A stretch of DNA of 64,000 bases from Posidonia oceanica. Lineage: Eukaryota; Streptophyta; Magnoliopsida; Alismatales; Posidoniaceae. Location of the stretch: positions 6,063,001 through 6,127,000 of the forward strand of contig JAZBRS010000059.1 of the NCBI GenBank assembly GCA_037176725.1, in the 5' to 3' direction. The number at the start of each line of letters is the position of its first letter. Within the stretch, counting starts at the first letter, position 1. The notes under the pieces were generated by a model. The model saw nothing but the letters and a program-made list of their open reading frames with translations, made no database searches and was not told the DNA's origin. The translations under genes and the position numbers were made by a program. Positions 20,782 through 33,044 of this stretch are shown here, one piece after another.

Positions 20782-23600
20782 AATCGGGTTTTTTTTTGCA
20801 GGAACGAAGCTTTGAAGCAAGAGAGGAAGGGGATTGGCACGAACCCGAAGTATCAGAAGAAGAATCAGAAGTGAATTTGAGCAGAGAGAGAGGGTGGGAG
20901 AGATATACTAGGGTTTCTAGTTCGGAGCCGGGGAAGAAGAGAAGCGAGGGGAGATTTTGGGGCGGGGTTTGTAGGAAGGCACTCGTTTGGTGGGGTGGGG
21001 AATGCTATGGGGATTTAAATGTAAGGAAGGGGATTTTATAGGAAAAGAACATGTATAAATTTAAAAGATTATAATGAGAACTAAGTAAAAGTTTAGGGGA
21101 TATTTCAAAGTTTTTCCAGAAAAATTGAATCAAGCTGTCACACCAACATAAATATTAGGAAAAGTTAGTTACTATTTTCCAAAATAAAAAAGCTCCTAAA
21201 AAAGATCCATTTTGAATTATTTTTTATTGGAAAAACGCTCCACACAAGAAACTGTAGTTTCAAATAGTAGTTCATGAAGTAAAAGTAAATAACATAGAAA
21301 TTGTGAGAAAATTGTGTCAAACATTTATACATGAGAGCTTGAGATTAGAAAATGGATTTCTTTTCTGTTGTTGTGGTTAAAATAAGGAGAATTTCCATTA
21401 AATCTAATATTTAGTTTATTTAGAGGTAAGAGTTGGTGAGGAGTTTAGGATTGTAAAAGGATAAGGTATGGAACATAAGAACCTTTATCTATATCTAAAT
21501 CTTTTCCGATAAAATAGATAATGAGTAAGGTAATTATCTTTATTTGTCAAGATTTACCTTATTATATCCTTGTCCTTTCTGAGAACGGATAGCAGGTAGG
21601 ATAATAAGGTAAATGGATAATGAACTACAAAGAAAATTCTATAAGAATTATATACAATCAACTACATTTGAAAAGGAGCAATACAAAATCTATTCATAGT
21701 TTCTGAAAATATCCAAGTAAGAATACCAATAAAAAAATAATTTAAAGTATGATAGTCTTGAATAAATAGTTTAAAGTATGCCAACCATTAGAAATTCATC
21801 TCCATCTTGTAAATTTGATCTACAAAAAGTAAAGAAACCGGTAATGAGTAAATGTTTATGGGACAAGCTTATTTCCTTACCTACAACAAATTGAGTATTA
21901 GGATAATGGATAAACATGTAATTTTTTTGAATTAAGTAAAAAATCTTTACCCATATCCTTCTCCAATAAGTAGGAACATAAGAGTGATCGGTAAACTTTA
22001 TCCATCTACAATTGAGAGGAGTCGGGAGAAAATTCCAACTATTTCTCGATCAATAATTGACTTAAGTATTTTAAACCTTCGTCAATTTTCATTTCAGTGA
22101 CTTTAACTTTTGGCTTCTTTTTGGATGCAGAATAAGAAAAGTAGGACTAAGTAAAAAATGGTATTAGTATTTTGATAGTATTGCTATTTAGTTTAGAAGT
22201 AATTTTCTTTTAAAGGTGAATAAATGTGTATAAGGAGATATTTTAGTTTAAATAAAAAGTAGAATAAATATCAAAATAAGTGTTGGAATAAGTGGAAAAC
22301 ATATATATTAATAATAATCAACTTGATTATATATATATATATATACATATATGTCTAATTTAAAGTATGTATACATCATATTATATATGTATTAATTTTT
22401 AAACAAAAAATAAACATAGTGTATACATACATGTATCTGAATAACTTACTGGAATAACTTTATTCCACATTTCTTACGGAATAGCTATTTTGAAATAAGT
22501 AAATCAAAAAAAGAATTACTATTTTGAGTTTATTTCTATTTTTACACAATCAAATGTAATAGTAATTCCTATTTTGAAGTTATTTCAAGTGTTATTCCTA
22601 GAATCTAAGTGGAACTTGAAGTTTAAGATACCGTATATGATTTTGAAGATGAGACTACTAAGACAATAAGGTCAAAGATACTATCAAGATAATTAGTCTT
22701 TTTGGATAATCTCCTCTTATTCTCTCTTCCGAAATCCCAACTTGTTGATTCCTTCGTTTCCTCTCCCCCATTCTTTCTGCAAACCATCCAAAAAGTGTGG
22801 CAAATCCAACGAACAACAAATTTCAACGTCAACTTTTAAATTTCCAACTATCATTTTGATTAATCATTATTGTTCTAACACTTGCAGATCAAATAGGATT
22901 TTTGTTGGAATGATCGGTTGCAAGTGTCTAGCACTAGAATTTTATAATAACCAATGAATGATGTGCCAATCCACAGACGTCAAATGATTGCAGGCACTAG
23001 CCGGAATTTATGACTATATTAGACCAGCCATCTAACAAGGAGAAAAGATGCAATGGCTAGTACTTAAACATCAAAACTCTCTTCCTTGTAACATCAACTA
23101 TGGTTTCCACTTTATTATTGTTGATTATGCATTAAACTTGGATAATCTGTTTAACCAATTGTATCATCCTATACATGTATTACGTAGATTCAAGACAATC
23201 TGATAAATAACAGTATGGAATCCGATTAAGCATCCGTTTATATCATGTATATATATATATGTGTGTGTGTTATAAGGTTAAAGCATAATATATCATCTTC
23301 TTGATTCTTCGATCCTTAATTCCTTTGTTAGAGAGCACAATGTTGGTGGCTCTCTTATAGTAGAGTTTTTATGATTTTGAGTTTCGCATCTTATACCGTT
23401 ACTCTTATCATATGGTGGAATCTCTTTCTACCCAGAGGACGTGACGAATCTGATTGAATATCGTACATCTTTGTGTTTATGTGTGTATTTTTATTATTGT
23501 GTTCTTCTTCTCTTGTTTTGCTGTTTGATTGTGGTTGTTCATATAAACGTGATTTCCCAAGAGTTGTCTCATCAACATGGAACTAAATTAAATGAGTAAT
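20782..23600. other. SYF2 upstream region and AT-rich intergenic DNA
   Basis: The first ~200 bases are purine-rich and probably hold the SYF2 promoter and 5' UTR. From 21.05 kb the sequence is AT-rich with repeat debris, including a ~480-bp repeat (22124-22607, separate entry) and TATATA/GTGTGT runs near 22330 and 23260. No supported gene. Confidence 0.45.
22124..22607. repeat. ~480-bp AT-rich dispersed repeat, copy 1
   Basis: Starts GATGCAGAATAAGAAAAGTA and runs through TAGTATTGCTATTTAGTTT, ACATCATATTATATATG and AATAACTTTATTCCACATTT to AGTAATTCCTATTTTGAAG. The same ordered phrases occur at 63481-63911, and the start recurs at 63923. A similar sequence near the right end in inverted form suggests a MITE. 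It contains a TA microsatellite near 22330. Non-coding. Confidence 0.7.
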
Positions 23601-25236
23601 CAATGATGGATTCATGTAGAGGTCAGTTGAGGCGCGTGTCTTATCCTAATTTTTAAAAAAATAGAGGGTAATGTCAATTTATCCAACTTAAAATGCAATT
23701 TACCATGTAAATACTTCGCCCACTAGCATCAGCACTCAGTAGAAGCCCTAATCCCATTACCTCGACGAGCACTAGCGCCTAGCAGAGGAGCAGCAGCGAC
23801 GGCAAGCATGCAGCGGCGAAGCACTGCACCAGCACGGCTCTGCAGTCTGCACCACAGCTGTAGCCTAGCGACGAGTCTTCGATGAGTCTCCACACCATAG
23901 TGACATAGCCACAGCCCACAACCACAACACTGCAGACAACGACGAGTCTCCTACTTTCCTTTCTCCAAGTCTTCGACCGTCCGACGAGCCTCCGATCGAC
24001 CTACCCTCCTCTCATCCTATGAGTGAGTGCTCTACCTCTACTCCTCTCTCCAAGCACTTGATCCTATAGATATTGTCACTTGTAAATTATAATATTACCC
24101 AAATTTCTGTTCGATGAAATTGAAGAAGGCATATTGACCAAGTGTTGGACATGTGGGGGCATTTGAAAGGCAATTCATTTTGCCTTTTCAGATGGGTATG
24201 GCTCCTTTCCACCTCTAGATCCCTTCCATGTCCTTCCCCATCGCTCGTTTACTCAATATACCAATCTAGTGCTACGATCCACTTAGTACACTACTCTCAT
24301 AAAGGATATGATTGTAATTGCACCATTTTTTTTATGTTTTTCGATTTTCATATTTTCAACAACAGTTATATAATATGATTTTATAGTGTTATAGTATTTT
24401 TAATCTTTTTATATTATTTTCTAGCAGTTGTGTTGTATTGTTTTTAATCTTGTAGTGCTGTAATAATTTATTCATCTTCATCAAACGACAAGGAGATATA
24501 TATCCATGCACATCTGGTGATATGTGTAATGTGTTTTATTTAAATTATTTTTTGTTTATTTAGTTTTCTCTTTTTTATTTATGTGTAGTTATATTTTACA
24601 AACAATTATGGACAAGTATTTAATTAAAAGATCGAAAAATAGAACTTTTGAACAATCATCAGTTGGAGACAAACCCATTAGTAATGAGACACCTTGTTCA
24701 GTTCGAAGAAAATGTCTTTAGAATTTAATCCAGAAGAATTAATTTCAGATCTTGGTTTGAGACTATCAATAGTCAATTATAATGTGAATGAGCGTGACAA
24801 AATTAGACGTGCATATCTGACGTCAAATGTATTAGTTGCCTTGTTTAGAAACTTGTGGAGTTGAAACGAGATCATGTATATTTTCTGGTATATAAATTAT
24901 TGAAGTTAGCATTATTAATGTCTGTAGCAATGGCTTCTGTGGAGAGAGTATTTTCTACGATGAATATTATCAAAAGTCATTTGAGGAACAGAATAAGAGA
25001 TGATTTCATGAATGATTATTTGGTTACTTACATTGAACGTGATATAGTCGATTAAAATGACAATTAAATAATAGTGAAACGTTTTCACTATATGCATTCA
25101 CGTCGAGGAACTTTATGATTCAGGTGATGATGTTTTAATAATATTAAAATTTTATTATTTTATTATATTTATTTTAAAACATTTGCCATATGTATAATTG
25201 TGTTCCACCTTAAAAGAAAATCTAGATCCACTACTG
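23601..25236 (+). mobile_element. Internally deleted TTF-type hAT element
   Basis: The left end CAATGATGGATTCATG and the reverse complement of the right end CAGTAGTGGATCTAGA correspond to the CAGTGGCGGATCCAG-type ends of plant TTF-hAT elements. Flanking 8-mers TGAGTAAT and TGAAGAAT match at 6 of 8. Inside, an N-terminal fragment starts MDKYLIKRSKNRTFEQSS at 24609. After a frameshift comes EFNPEELISDLGLRLSIVNY, which then passes directly into the hAT C-terminal dimerisation region (KLALLMSVAMASVERVFSTM at 24900-24960, ending near 25055). The catalytic middle is missing. The GC-rich stretch 23.7-24.0 kb belongs to the 5' part. Confidence 0.75.
24609..25055 (+). pseudogene. hAT transposase with central deletion and frameshift
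   Basis: Only the N-terminal tail and the C-terminal hAT dimerisation segment (ASVERVFSTMNIIKSHLRN, then NDYLVTYIERDIVD) are left; the RNase H-like catalytic core is deleted. At least one frameshift separates the start (24609) from the SLEFNPEEL segment near 24714. No functional transposase can be made. Confidence 0.75.
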
Positions 25237-25444
25237 TGAAGAATACATGTAAGTAAGCACATTTCCTTTGTTGACAACTTTTGACCAAAAATTCATATGA
25301 AATCGTCAAATCAGCACTAGAACTTACTCAACAGATCATGGCTTTTTTTTCCCCTCTCATTTTCAATCAAATTGGGCCTCGAGCCGGACCCCACATGGGC
25401 TTAAGCGATAATGGTGTGCCTTGTTCAGATACCATGCATCTTAA

Positions 25445-26050
25445 GTAGTATTTAAAAATGCTTTTTTACACTAGTTTATTGTGTTAAACGTTTATTGTCT
25501 AATAAGCGTTTCCAAACAAACCAGTTTATCGAACTTTTTCAAAAAAATTGATTGTAATTTTTTAGTTCATTTTAAACTATTGGTATAACTTTTAGAATAA
25601 TTATAAATATTAATCATAGTTTTGTCAATGATATCCACAGAAGTTGATTTTAATTACAATATAAATCTGATAGGCAGCAGCGAACGGTGGCGGCGGACGG
25701 CAGCAGATGACGGTAGCGAATCTGGTGGGTGGAGGTTGACGGCGAACGGCGGCTAGTGACATCGGTGACGGTGGATGAGACAAACGGTGACGGACGGCGT
25801 TGGCGGATGCGGCGGATGACGACGACAGGCGGTCGGCGGACGTGGCGGCGGACGACGGCGACGCGACGATAGGCAGTCGGCGACAATGACAATGGTAATA
25901 TAATCATTTGAATAACTCATAAGTGTTTATTAAATATGCAAATCAAACAAATTTTTCCTTACCTCTATAAAAACTGTAAATATTATAGTTTAACAAAAAA
26001 TCAATTTTTATCACTAAATTTCGTAAAAAAAAACGTTTACAAACGTAACC
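25445..26050. mobile_element. Harbinger/Tourist-like TIR element, family B, short copy
   Basis: Outer sequence matches the element at 60314-61439 through long shared phrases: GTCTAATAAGCGTTTCCAAAC, AGAAGTTGATTTTAATTACAA, AACTCATAAGTG and AAACCAAACAA-like text near the right end. The right end, reverse-complemented, is GGTTACGTTTGTAAACG; the left is GTAGTATTTAAAAATGC. Flanks TTA(A) on both sides agree with a 3-bp Harbinger-type target. The GC-rich core (about 25670-25885) is ~215 bp of GGCGGACGGC-type sequence. Non-coding. Confidence 0.75.
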
Positions 26051-26109
26051 TTAATTCCCTTGCCTCCAAATCTTTTCTCATCAAATACTTTCTCTTTTCT
26101 GAAATCATC

Positions 26110-26777
26110 ATGGCCTGAGCAAGAGTAGTTTGCATGGCTGTAGGTACCTCCCCATCAAACGATATCCGCTTTCTGCTGAAGGAGGAATGGAGGATTCACC
26201 AATAGCAGTGATGATCTTCTGATATCTCAGTTTCTCTACGTCTAGCTCAGCAATGATGCCTTCAATCCTAGCCTTCTTTGCTTGAATGCCACATTCTAAT
26301 TTTTCACGTTCAGAAATCAGAGAATCATAATGTGCCGGCCATTAATTCCATGTGGAAGTTGATGTAGGCTCTAAGGTGTCCCATGTCGAGCCCCCGCGCT
26401 GTAAAGCGAGCAATGGTAGACTCAACGGCTGCAATTTCTTTATTGTCGTCTCTTTTAACTGCAGAAATTAAGTGCTCTTTGCATGGCTGGCATGTACAGT
26501 TCCCAGTAATTCTTAGCATTCGATGCCTTCACATTGTCCAGTGATGATTCTCCATGGTGTGGGGGTTGAGGCACTGACATGAAGAACTTGGGATATTCGT
26601 AAAAAACTTGTCTCCGTACCTAACAAGATTGTCGTCATCGTCTTCGCGATTGGATTTTGAGAGGACACCCAATTTTACAAACTCTACGAGCTCATAGAAA
26701 AGGTTTACGTCAGTTTCATCAATCATGCATTGGACAGGTAAGTTTGGGTTTTCACTGTTGATCCTTATTTTGCGCAT
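26110..26777 (-). pseudogene. Frameshifted paralogue of the 30671-31498 coiled-coil gene
   Basis: Fragments in several frames line up with the intact gene. MRKIRINSENPNLPVQCMID through SYGDKF-like VRYGDKF start at 26777. Then EYPKFFMSVPQPPHHGESSL and NVKASNAKNYWELYMPAM follow in a second frame. IAAVESTIARFTARGLDMGH is in a third. YDSLISEREKLECGI and AELDVEKLRYQKIITAIGES come at the 3' end. At least three frame disruptions (near 26600, 26463 and 26340) separate them, so no full product is possible. It is one arm of a tandem segmental duplication that also includes upstream non-coding DNA to about 27.5 kb. Confidence 0.85.
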
Positions 26778-27510
26778 ATATACCTTCCTGCCTCTCTTCG
26801 AGCTGCATGTCTGCCATGGTTCGTCAAATGCCTGCGCTGATAAATTTATCCTTGAGTCTGTAAATTCACCACAGCGCTACTTGTTATGTTATGAAGTATT
26901 CTGGCCACATTATCTATTTGCATTCTGAAACAAAGACCAGAAGTATAATGAAAATAACATAGACTGGAATCAACAGTAAAAGGAATCAACCACAGCAATT
27001 TAGATAAGTACTACTGTGGAGGCGTGTTGTTAAGCAGTAAAAGTATAAAATGCTATGCCTGCCAAAACAAGATAGAATTGATTTAGCATCAGGAATCTAA
27101 GTAATGTGCAATCCAGCTACTGTAAGTGTACAATATTTTAGACTAGGACTGGTTAACTTCGTGCAATTCAGCTACCTTGGTTTTAAAATAATGAGAATAA
27201 ATGTATCAATGTTTCAAGCCAGGGTAAGTAAAAGTTGCCTTTGCTTGCCTAAAATGTATTTATGGTCCTTCTTGGAAAACAAATATAATTGAAGTACACA
27301 CTCATGGCTTCAAATTATATGAATGGAAGATCCTACACTACTTGACAACTACATTTTGTTGCCACATTATTGCCCAGAAGCATCTCTGTAGAGTTACTAA
27401 CTAGATATGTTACTGTTAGGGAACATTAATATACAGACCAATGTTCTCGATCCGCAGGGAACCAGTAATTTCTTTCCACCTAAAATCTTCCAAGTTACCA
27501 TTGTAGGAAC
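26778..27510 (-). repeat. Duplicated 5' flank shared with 31.5-32.0 kb
   Basis: Ordered phrases continue to match the DNA upstream of the intact coiled-coil gene: ATCTATTTGCAT, ATGCTNTGCC, AATTCAGCTACC, TTTGCTTGCCTAAA versus TTTGTTTGCCTTAAA, and the block before CATTGTAGG/TACCGTAG. No coding sequence. The match fades near 27.5 kb. Confidence 0.6.
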
Positions 27511-28185
27511 TAACTGTAAGCAAGAATTAAACAACAGCTAGCTTAGATTTTTCCAATATCCTTGATACACAAAGGAACACAAGAACGTGATTTGACAATA
27601 CTTCTACAAGAGGGAGAGTTCATACTTTAACCACTCTCCTCTCTCAACAAATATACCTTTTTTTAGAAAGTTATAGTATAGATTAGGTAGGGAAGAACTC
27701 CAATATGACTCCACAATGTAAAATTTAATTCCGTTAGCCTACTCAACTTTCAATAAGAATACTCTATCACTTCTTAAGTTCTAACCCTAACTTTTAAAGG
27801 AGTATCTATACATCTATATATTAGACAGACTATCCTCGTGCAACACAGAAAATACAAAATGGCCAGAGTCCATGTCCCTATGTCTTCCTTTTGTTTTTCT
27901 TCCACGTTATTACGTAACATAATGGAAAAGAAAAAAAAAGAAATGAGTCTTCAAAATAAATTTTTGTTTTGTTTCAACACCCTATTTAATCATCTTATTG
28001 TCCTCTATACGTTCCTAATGTCAAAATTTTCTCTCATATCCAATAAATTTAGAAATTTATCTGTATACACTTGTCATGATCGACGTTGTGTTTAATTTTA
28101 TGAATTATGGTTAATTTAACCTATCTCCTGCAAATTGTCTAACTTACACCTTTTTTATCTTCTAAATCCCTAATTCATTACTCAT
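27511..28185. other. AT-rich intergenic DNA
   Basis: No coding content or clear element ends seen. Confidence 0.4.
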
Positions 28186-28640
28186 GCACCACCGGTCTAC
28201 CACCTACCACCTACCACCACCATCTCCTCGTCCTTCATCACCACTCCACCACCCACCAATGTCACCTCTGTCATTGCCATCACTACAACCATAACCTTTT
28301 TCTCCAAAACCATCCAACAATCCACTAATGTTGTAACCGTCATTGTCGTCGTCACTACCATCATCACCTTCTTTTCATTCATCATCACTACACCTCCCAT
28401 TGACACCATTGTCATCATTGTCATTGCCACATCTTCCTTCACCACTACCTCCAATGACATCATCGTTGTTGTTGTCTTCATGTCCTCTTTCACCACCACT
28501 CCACCATCCATCAACGAATTATTGTTGTTGTTTCCAGCTCCTTCACCACTACCTACCAGGCTACCACCTTCGTCGTCATTGCTACCTCCTCCACCACCAC
28601 CATTGCCTCCACCATCTCTTCCTTCATCACCATTGTAACA
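28186..28640. repeat. CAC/CAT/CCT trinucleotide-rich low-complexity block
   Basis: About 450 bases made of ACC, ATC and TCC triplets (CACCACC, CATCATC and similar). Open frames on both strands are long only because such triplets lack stops. Similar composition recurs at 58.13-58.98 kb. Confidence 0.75.
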
Positions 28641-30130
28641 TTTGTGATTAATTCTTGTTTGCGCTTTCAGATTGTGCATCTGAACGGTGTACTTGTGTTC
28701 TTGACACAGTTTATCGGCACGTATTGTAGGCATGGTTTATTAGCACGTTTTCCTAGCATGGTTCGCCCATGTGTTCTAGTTTTCCAGAGTTCAATTACTG
28801 GTGAGTTGAGGTTTGGGGATTAGTTTTCCACTTAATTTTGTGTTGGTGGTTGTGTTTTATAAGAGAATGATTCAAATAAAAATCTTTATTATGGTTTGTG
28901 GTTGATGATCTTGACTCCATTGGATTTTAACGATTATTAAAGAGGTACCTTGAAAATACTTTATAATGTTAATTGATCCTTTGCACAAGTGGTATGTATG
29001 CACATGGAATATTACTAATATTTTGGATTGAGTGCATGAGATTGTACGTGCACTTGCCTTGCCCTCCAACGATCCCGGTGCATGAAATATCTCTTTGGAT
29101 GTCACCGGCCACCCTTCCCATGACCAAAGTTCTCTATTTAATTAGTAATTCAGATTTTGTTTTGTTACAATGAGAATGGACTTGTTTTCAAGAATTTTTT
29201 GGTGATCTTTTTTGACTCCCCCCTCTTTTCTAGGGAGGTCTTTATGTACCTTAAACTTGGAACTTTGTTTAACTTTTAAGCTTAGTGGTGATATTTATAG
29301 TCAAGTTGATATTTAATAGATACTATTTACCGTTTGCAAAAAAAAAAAGGACTTCGAGTACAATTTAGCAAAAGCATAAGAGACTTTTATGATAGGGGCA
29401 TTTGAGGAAGCATAAAATTTGGGTGGGTTTGAAGCACTTGTTTTGGTGGGGAGTTCATGGGGATTTAATTCTAGAGAAGGGTTTTATAGAAAAGATGTTT
29501 CAAAATTACGAAATTTACAAAAAAGTTTAGAAGATATTACACAATTTTCTTAAGGTAACAAGTGAAGCTGAGCTAGTGTGGCTAGCTTGTGATGCTAATT
29601 TACACTCTTGCATAAAAATAAAAATAAAAATAAAAATAAAAATAAAAATAAAGTAGTTGGAAAAGAGATCAACCCTAAGTACATTTTCTACATATATTAT
29701 ATAGGAAAAACTTGTGAATGAAATCCACACATGCTTGCAGAATTTTGAGCTGATCGGCCCTCCATGTCATTTAATTTTGCTAGGATTCTTATGTTTCCCA
29801 TTTGCATGTTTTTTTTTCTATTAATTCCAATTCCAATTCCACTACCTATTTTTTATTAAGTATACAATGCCAAACCCATCATGTATATCTCCAAAAGTTA
29901 TTTTTTGTTTTTTTGTTTATCTCCAAAAGTATTTACCAAATACGCCCACCAAATTAATACACAAAGGTCAAGTTAGAGAAATATGACCTTTCTAGTAGAT
30001 TGTAGTTGGATTGCAATTGAGAAAAGAATCATCTATTAGAATTATTGAACATGTCCAATCTTTCAAATTTCGATTAGGATTTATTTAGGTTGCTGTAACA
30101 TCCTAGGGTTGGATAATAAGAAATGCAATA
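28641..30130. other. Intergenic DNA with (AAAAT)n and a copy of the SYF2 upstream sequence
   Basis: An (AAAAT)n tract lies at 29612-29652. About 29405-29560 resembles 20950-21120 upstream of SYF2 (shared ATGGGGATTTAA, TTTTATAG-AAAAG and AAAAGTTTAG phrases). No supported gene. Confidence 0.45.
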
Positions 30131-30410
30131 TAGCATGGTATATTTCCAATGCTCTTTCACGTTAGACATTCATTTAAAGCAAAAATAAAGAATGAAAAAC
30201 TGGAACTAGACTGTAGGGCAGACTTCTCGAAGTTCTTACACCATGCACATTTCTCTTCATTCCATATACATCACGGGCTCCTCAATCAGAACTTGAATTG
30301 CGGAAATCACTTGCACAAGAAAACGCAACATCAGAATCTAATACTTGTGCATTACCCTCTGCACAGATGCTCAGTTAGCTCATTTTCTGTGGGTTGATAA
30401 AATACTTAAA
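30131..30410 (-). pseudogene. Relic of the FEI kinase last exon and 3' flank
   Basis: The reverse strand ends with SDFRNSSSD and TGA at 30284-30282, matching SDFYDSSSD and TAA at 35051-35053 of the intact FEI-type gene. Upstream, QVLDSDV corresponds to QVLESEV, with a frameshift before it. The 3' flank also matches (GCTCTTTCRCRTTA and ACACCATGC/ACAGCATGC phrases). Similarity stops at about 30410, inside the exon, which marks the edge of the duplication. Non-functional. Confidence 0.7.
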
Positions 30411-30670
30411 TACACCAAGTAGCAAAAGATGTCCCATGCATAAAGCCATAAACAAGTGCAAGGCACTAGATGGAAAAGAAGATGGTTACTAACATTTAAG
30501 TTCAGAATATAACCTCGGAAATATTAGCCTATACTCGTCACAGAAACAAAAGCAGACCTACAGTTTGTGTATGCTAACAACAGAAGTTTCAATCACCATA
30601 TACACTATTCATGACACAACTCCTATAGCAAGGAAATATAAGAAAAAAGGAACAAAACTGAAGGATCGTC

Positions 30671-31498
30671 TCAACTCTCAAAAACAAAGGCTGTTAACTT
30701 GTTAGTTATATCAATGGTTTCCAGGATCCTCCTCTCCAAATCCTTTTTGTTTTTCAAGAGCATCTCATGAACTGGACTAGTGTGCGTGGCTCGGATAATC
30801 CCCTCCTCTTCGAGCAATTTCTGCTTTTCAAACAATGATGAATCGATATCGGCAATGATCTTCTGATATCTCAGTTTCTCTGCTTCTAGCTCTGTGATGG
30901 AGTCAGCTACTGAGTTACCTGCAATGATGACTTCAATCCTTGTCTTCTCTGATTCAATGTTGCATTTTACCTTTTCAAGTTTACACTTGAGAGAAGCTTG
31001 ATTCACCAGTAATCGGCGGTAGATGTTGATGTAGGCTTTGAGGTGTCGCAAATCGAACCCTTGATCCGTGAAGCGAGCAATTCTAGACTCGACAGCTGCA
31101 ATTTCTTTTTTGTTGTTCCTTCTTACTGCTGAAAGTCCTCTGTGTATCAATGGCATGAAAAGATCCCAGTAATTCTCTGCATTGGACGCCTTCACGTTTT
31201 CCAGTGATGTTTCTTCATAATGTGGGTATTGAGGCACTTGCTTAAAGAATCTAGGATACTCACTGAGCGTAGCAAGGCCAAACTTGTCCCCATATGAAAG
31301 AAGACTGCCGTCATCTTCTCCTTGATCTGATTTTGAGAGATAGCCCAACTGTTCAAACTCTAGGAGCTCCAAAGCAAGGTTGTATTCTGCTTCATCAATC
31401 ATGCTTTGGGTAGGTAAGCTTGAGTTTTCAGTTTTGATTCTTTTGTTCATCCCCTCATGCCTCTCTTGAACCTGCCCATGAAGGGCTTCAGTTGGCAT
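30671..31498 (-). CDS. Uncharacterised coiled-coil protein
   Basis: Uninterrupted frame of 275 residues with ATG at 31498 and a second ATG 16 codons in (MNKRIKTENS), where similarity to the pseudogene copy starts. I do not recognise the family. The N-terminal third is acidic and polar (SKSDQGEDDGSLLSYGDKF), then SEYPRFFKQVPQYPHYEETS. A central segment follows: NAENYWDLFMPLIHRGLSAV and KKEIAAVESRIARFTDQGFD. From about residue 165 to the end it is a Lys/Glu-rich probable coiled coil (ITELEAEKLRYQKIIADIDS). No signal peptide or membrane segment. The frame survives while its duplicate at 26.1 kb is wrecked, which argues for a real gene. A 5' UTR exon around 32610-32780 is plausible. Confidence 0.65.
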   Translation of the reverse strand: MPTEALHGQVQERHEGMNKRIKTENSSLPTQSMIDEAEYNLALELLEFEQLGYLSKSDQGEDDGSLLSYGDKFGLATLSEYPRFFKQVPQYPHYEETSLENVKASNAENYWDLFMPLIHRGLSAVRRNNKKEIAAVESRIARFTDQGFDLRHLKAYINIYRRLLVNQASLKCKLEKVKCNIESEKTRIEVIIAGNSVADSITELEAEKLRYQKIIADIDSSLFEKQKLLEEEGIIRATHTSPVHEMLLKNKKDLERRILETIDITNKLTAFVFES

Positions 31499-32609
31499 GA
31501 CTGCCTGGTCTGATGGAAGTGCCTTTTGAAGTCAGTAAATTCTTCACAAAAGATAATGTAATGTAACTTGTTATTACAAAATGTAACAACGACCACATCA
31601 TCTATTTGCATACTGATAGACACTGGAATTTTATAAAACAGACTAGAATTGAACAGTGATTTTGATAAGTATGAGTACCGGGGGATGCAGGGGAAGCTAT
31701 AAGATGCTTTGCCCGCTAAAACAAGGTCAAAATTAACATAGCGTCAAGAATTTATTTGAGTAGTAATTCAGCTACCGTAACAATAGAACAGGACAAGCTA
31801 GGAAAAACATGTCTTTGTTTGCCTTAAATGCCTCTATGGATCTTTGTGATTCCTTTTTTTGGGTCATGGAATGGTGCTACATCAAGAAGTCACATAAGGC
31901 ATAGTTCAGCTATCCTCTGAACAATGTTAAGGTACATTGTGCAGTACTAAATATACCAACGTTCTGGGTCAGGATATCTCATGTAGCTTTTATCACTTTC
32001 CTTGGATGCCTTTACCGATTACCGTAGCTTCTGAGCAAAATGGAGAATGCCATCAAATTATCTGGTCCTTAACTTCCTAAAAACCGTACCATTTTCCTGG
32101 CACTGATACCTTGAAGCTCCTCTACACCCTAAACTTACAAACAACATAAAGAGCACATTAACACACCAACCAACGTTCCGACACCGTTCATAAATCAAAA
32201 CATGCAAAGTTCCATCACCACAGTTGTGAAGTCGCCGTTCAGGCATCAAAGTTGCAGCAGCACTTCATCTCTGGAAATCCCCAGTGTCCCAAAATCCAAA
32301 TCCACACCATCCACCTCAACAACTCATCAGATAACCAAATTCTCATCCAACTTCTTGCTCAACCCAATCCAATCCAATCCAACCCCCCACCTTTCCAAAC
32401 CCCACCATCCACGCTAAATTTGGAAGAAAAAAGGCACCACCAAATCTTGACAAAAGCTGAAGGTTCTCATTCCAATTCTCCACTTTCCTCCATTCCGAGA
32501 AAAGACAACCATCATATCATCACGACCTAATCCGTACAAGTTGCGCAAGAACAAAAGAAAGAAAGAATCGTGAGGGAATACGAAAAAGGAGAGAGAGAGG
32601 AAGAACCTG

Positions 32610-32780
32610 ATTCGGGGGAGATTGCGCTTGCGCCCCTGCGTCGAGTGGTGCAGAGTGCCTTCCTTCCCATCACACCATTTCTCTTCTTCGATTCTTCTTC
32701 TTCTTTTTTCTTTTCTCTCTTGTTCTTCTTTTTGAGGTCTTTGGGTGTTTTTTCTATGGAGAGCAAAAAAAAAACGTGGT
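32610..32780 (-). promoter_or_regulatory. Possible 5' UTR exon/promoter of the coiled-coil gene
   Basis: On the minus strand this is a purine-rich leader (AAGAAGAAGAAG) followed by a GC-richer stretch ending CAG|GTTCTT, a possible donor. It resembles a plant 5' leader exon spliced to the coding exon at 31498. An ATG within it (MGRKALCTTRRRGAS) is open to the donor, so an alternative N-terminus cannot be ruled out. Confidence 0.3.
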
Positions 32781-33044
32781 CTGCTTGAGCTGAAATATTT
32801 GGCGCCAGATCCAATTGTTTCTTTAGCCTTTTGGGTACATGGGAAAGCCCGTTTAAGTACTATACTAGTTTGGAGTGTAAACTGATTGAATACAATATGG
32901 ATATATGGATATGGGTCTTCTTGTATCTGTATTCGTTTTTTAAGTGCAATATAGATACGGATATGAAAAATGTATATCTTTGTACTATAAAAAGGGATAC
33001 AAATATAGATACAATATGAATATTTGACGGACGGATACGGATTA

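Noticed and set aside
20416..20874. 152-codon plus-strand frame
   Set aside because: Antisense to SYF2 exons 1 and 2 and through the G22 run; Lys/Arg/Thr-rich with no motif.
28197..28733. 178-codon minus-strand frame and 102-codon plus-strand frame
   Set aside because: The whole stretch is CAC/CAT triplet repeat; products are Gly, Met, Val and Thr runs with no domain.
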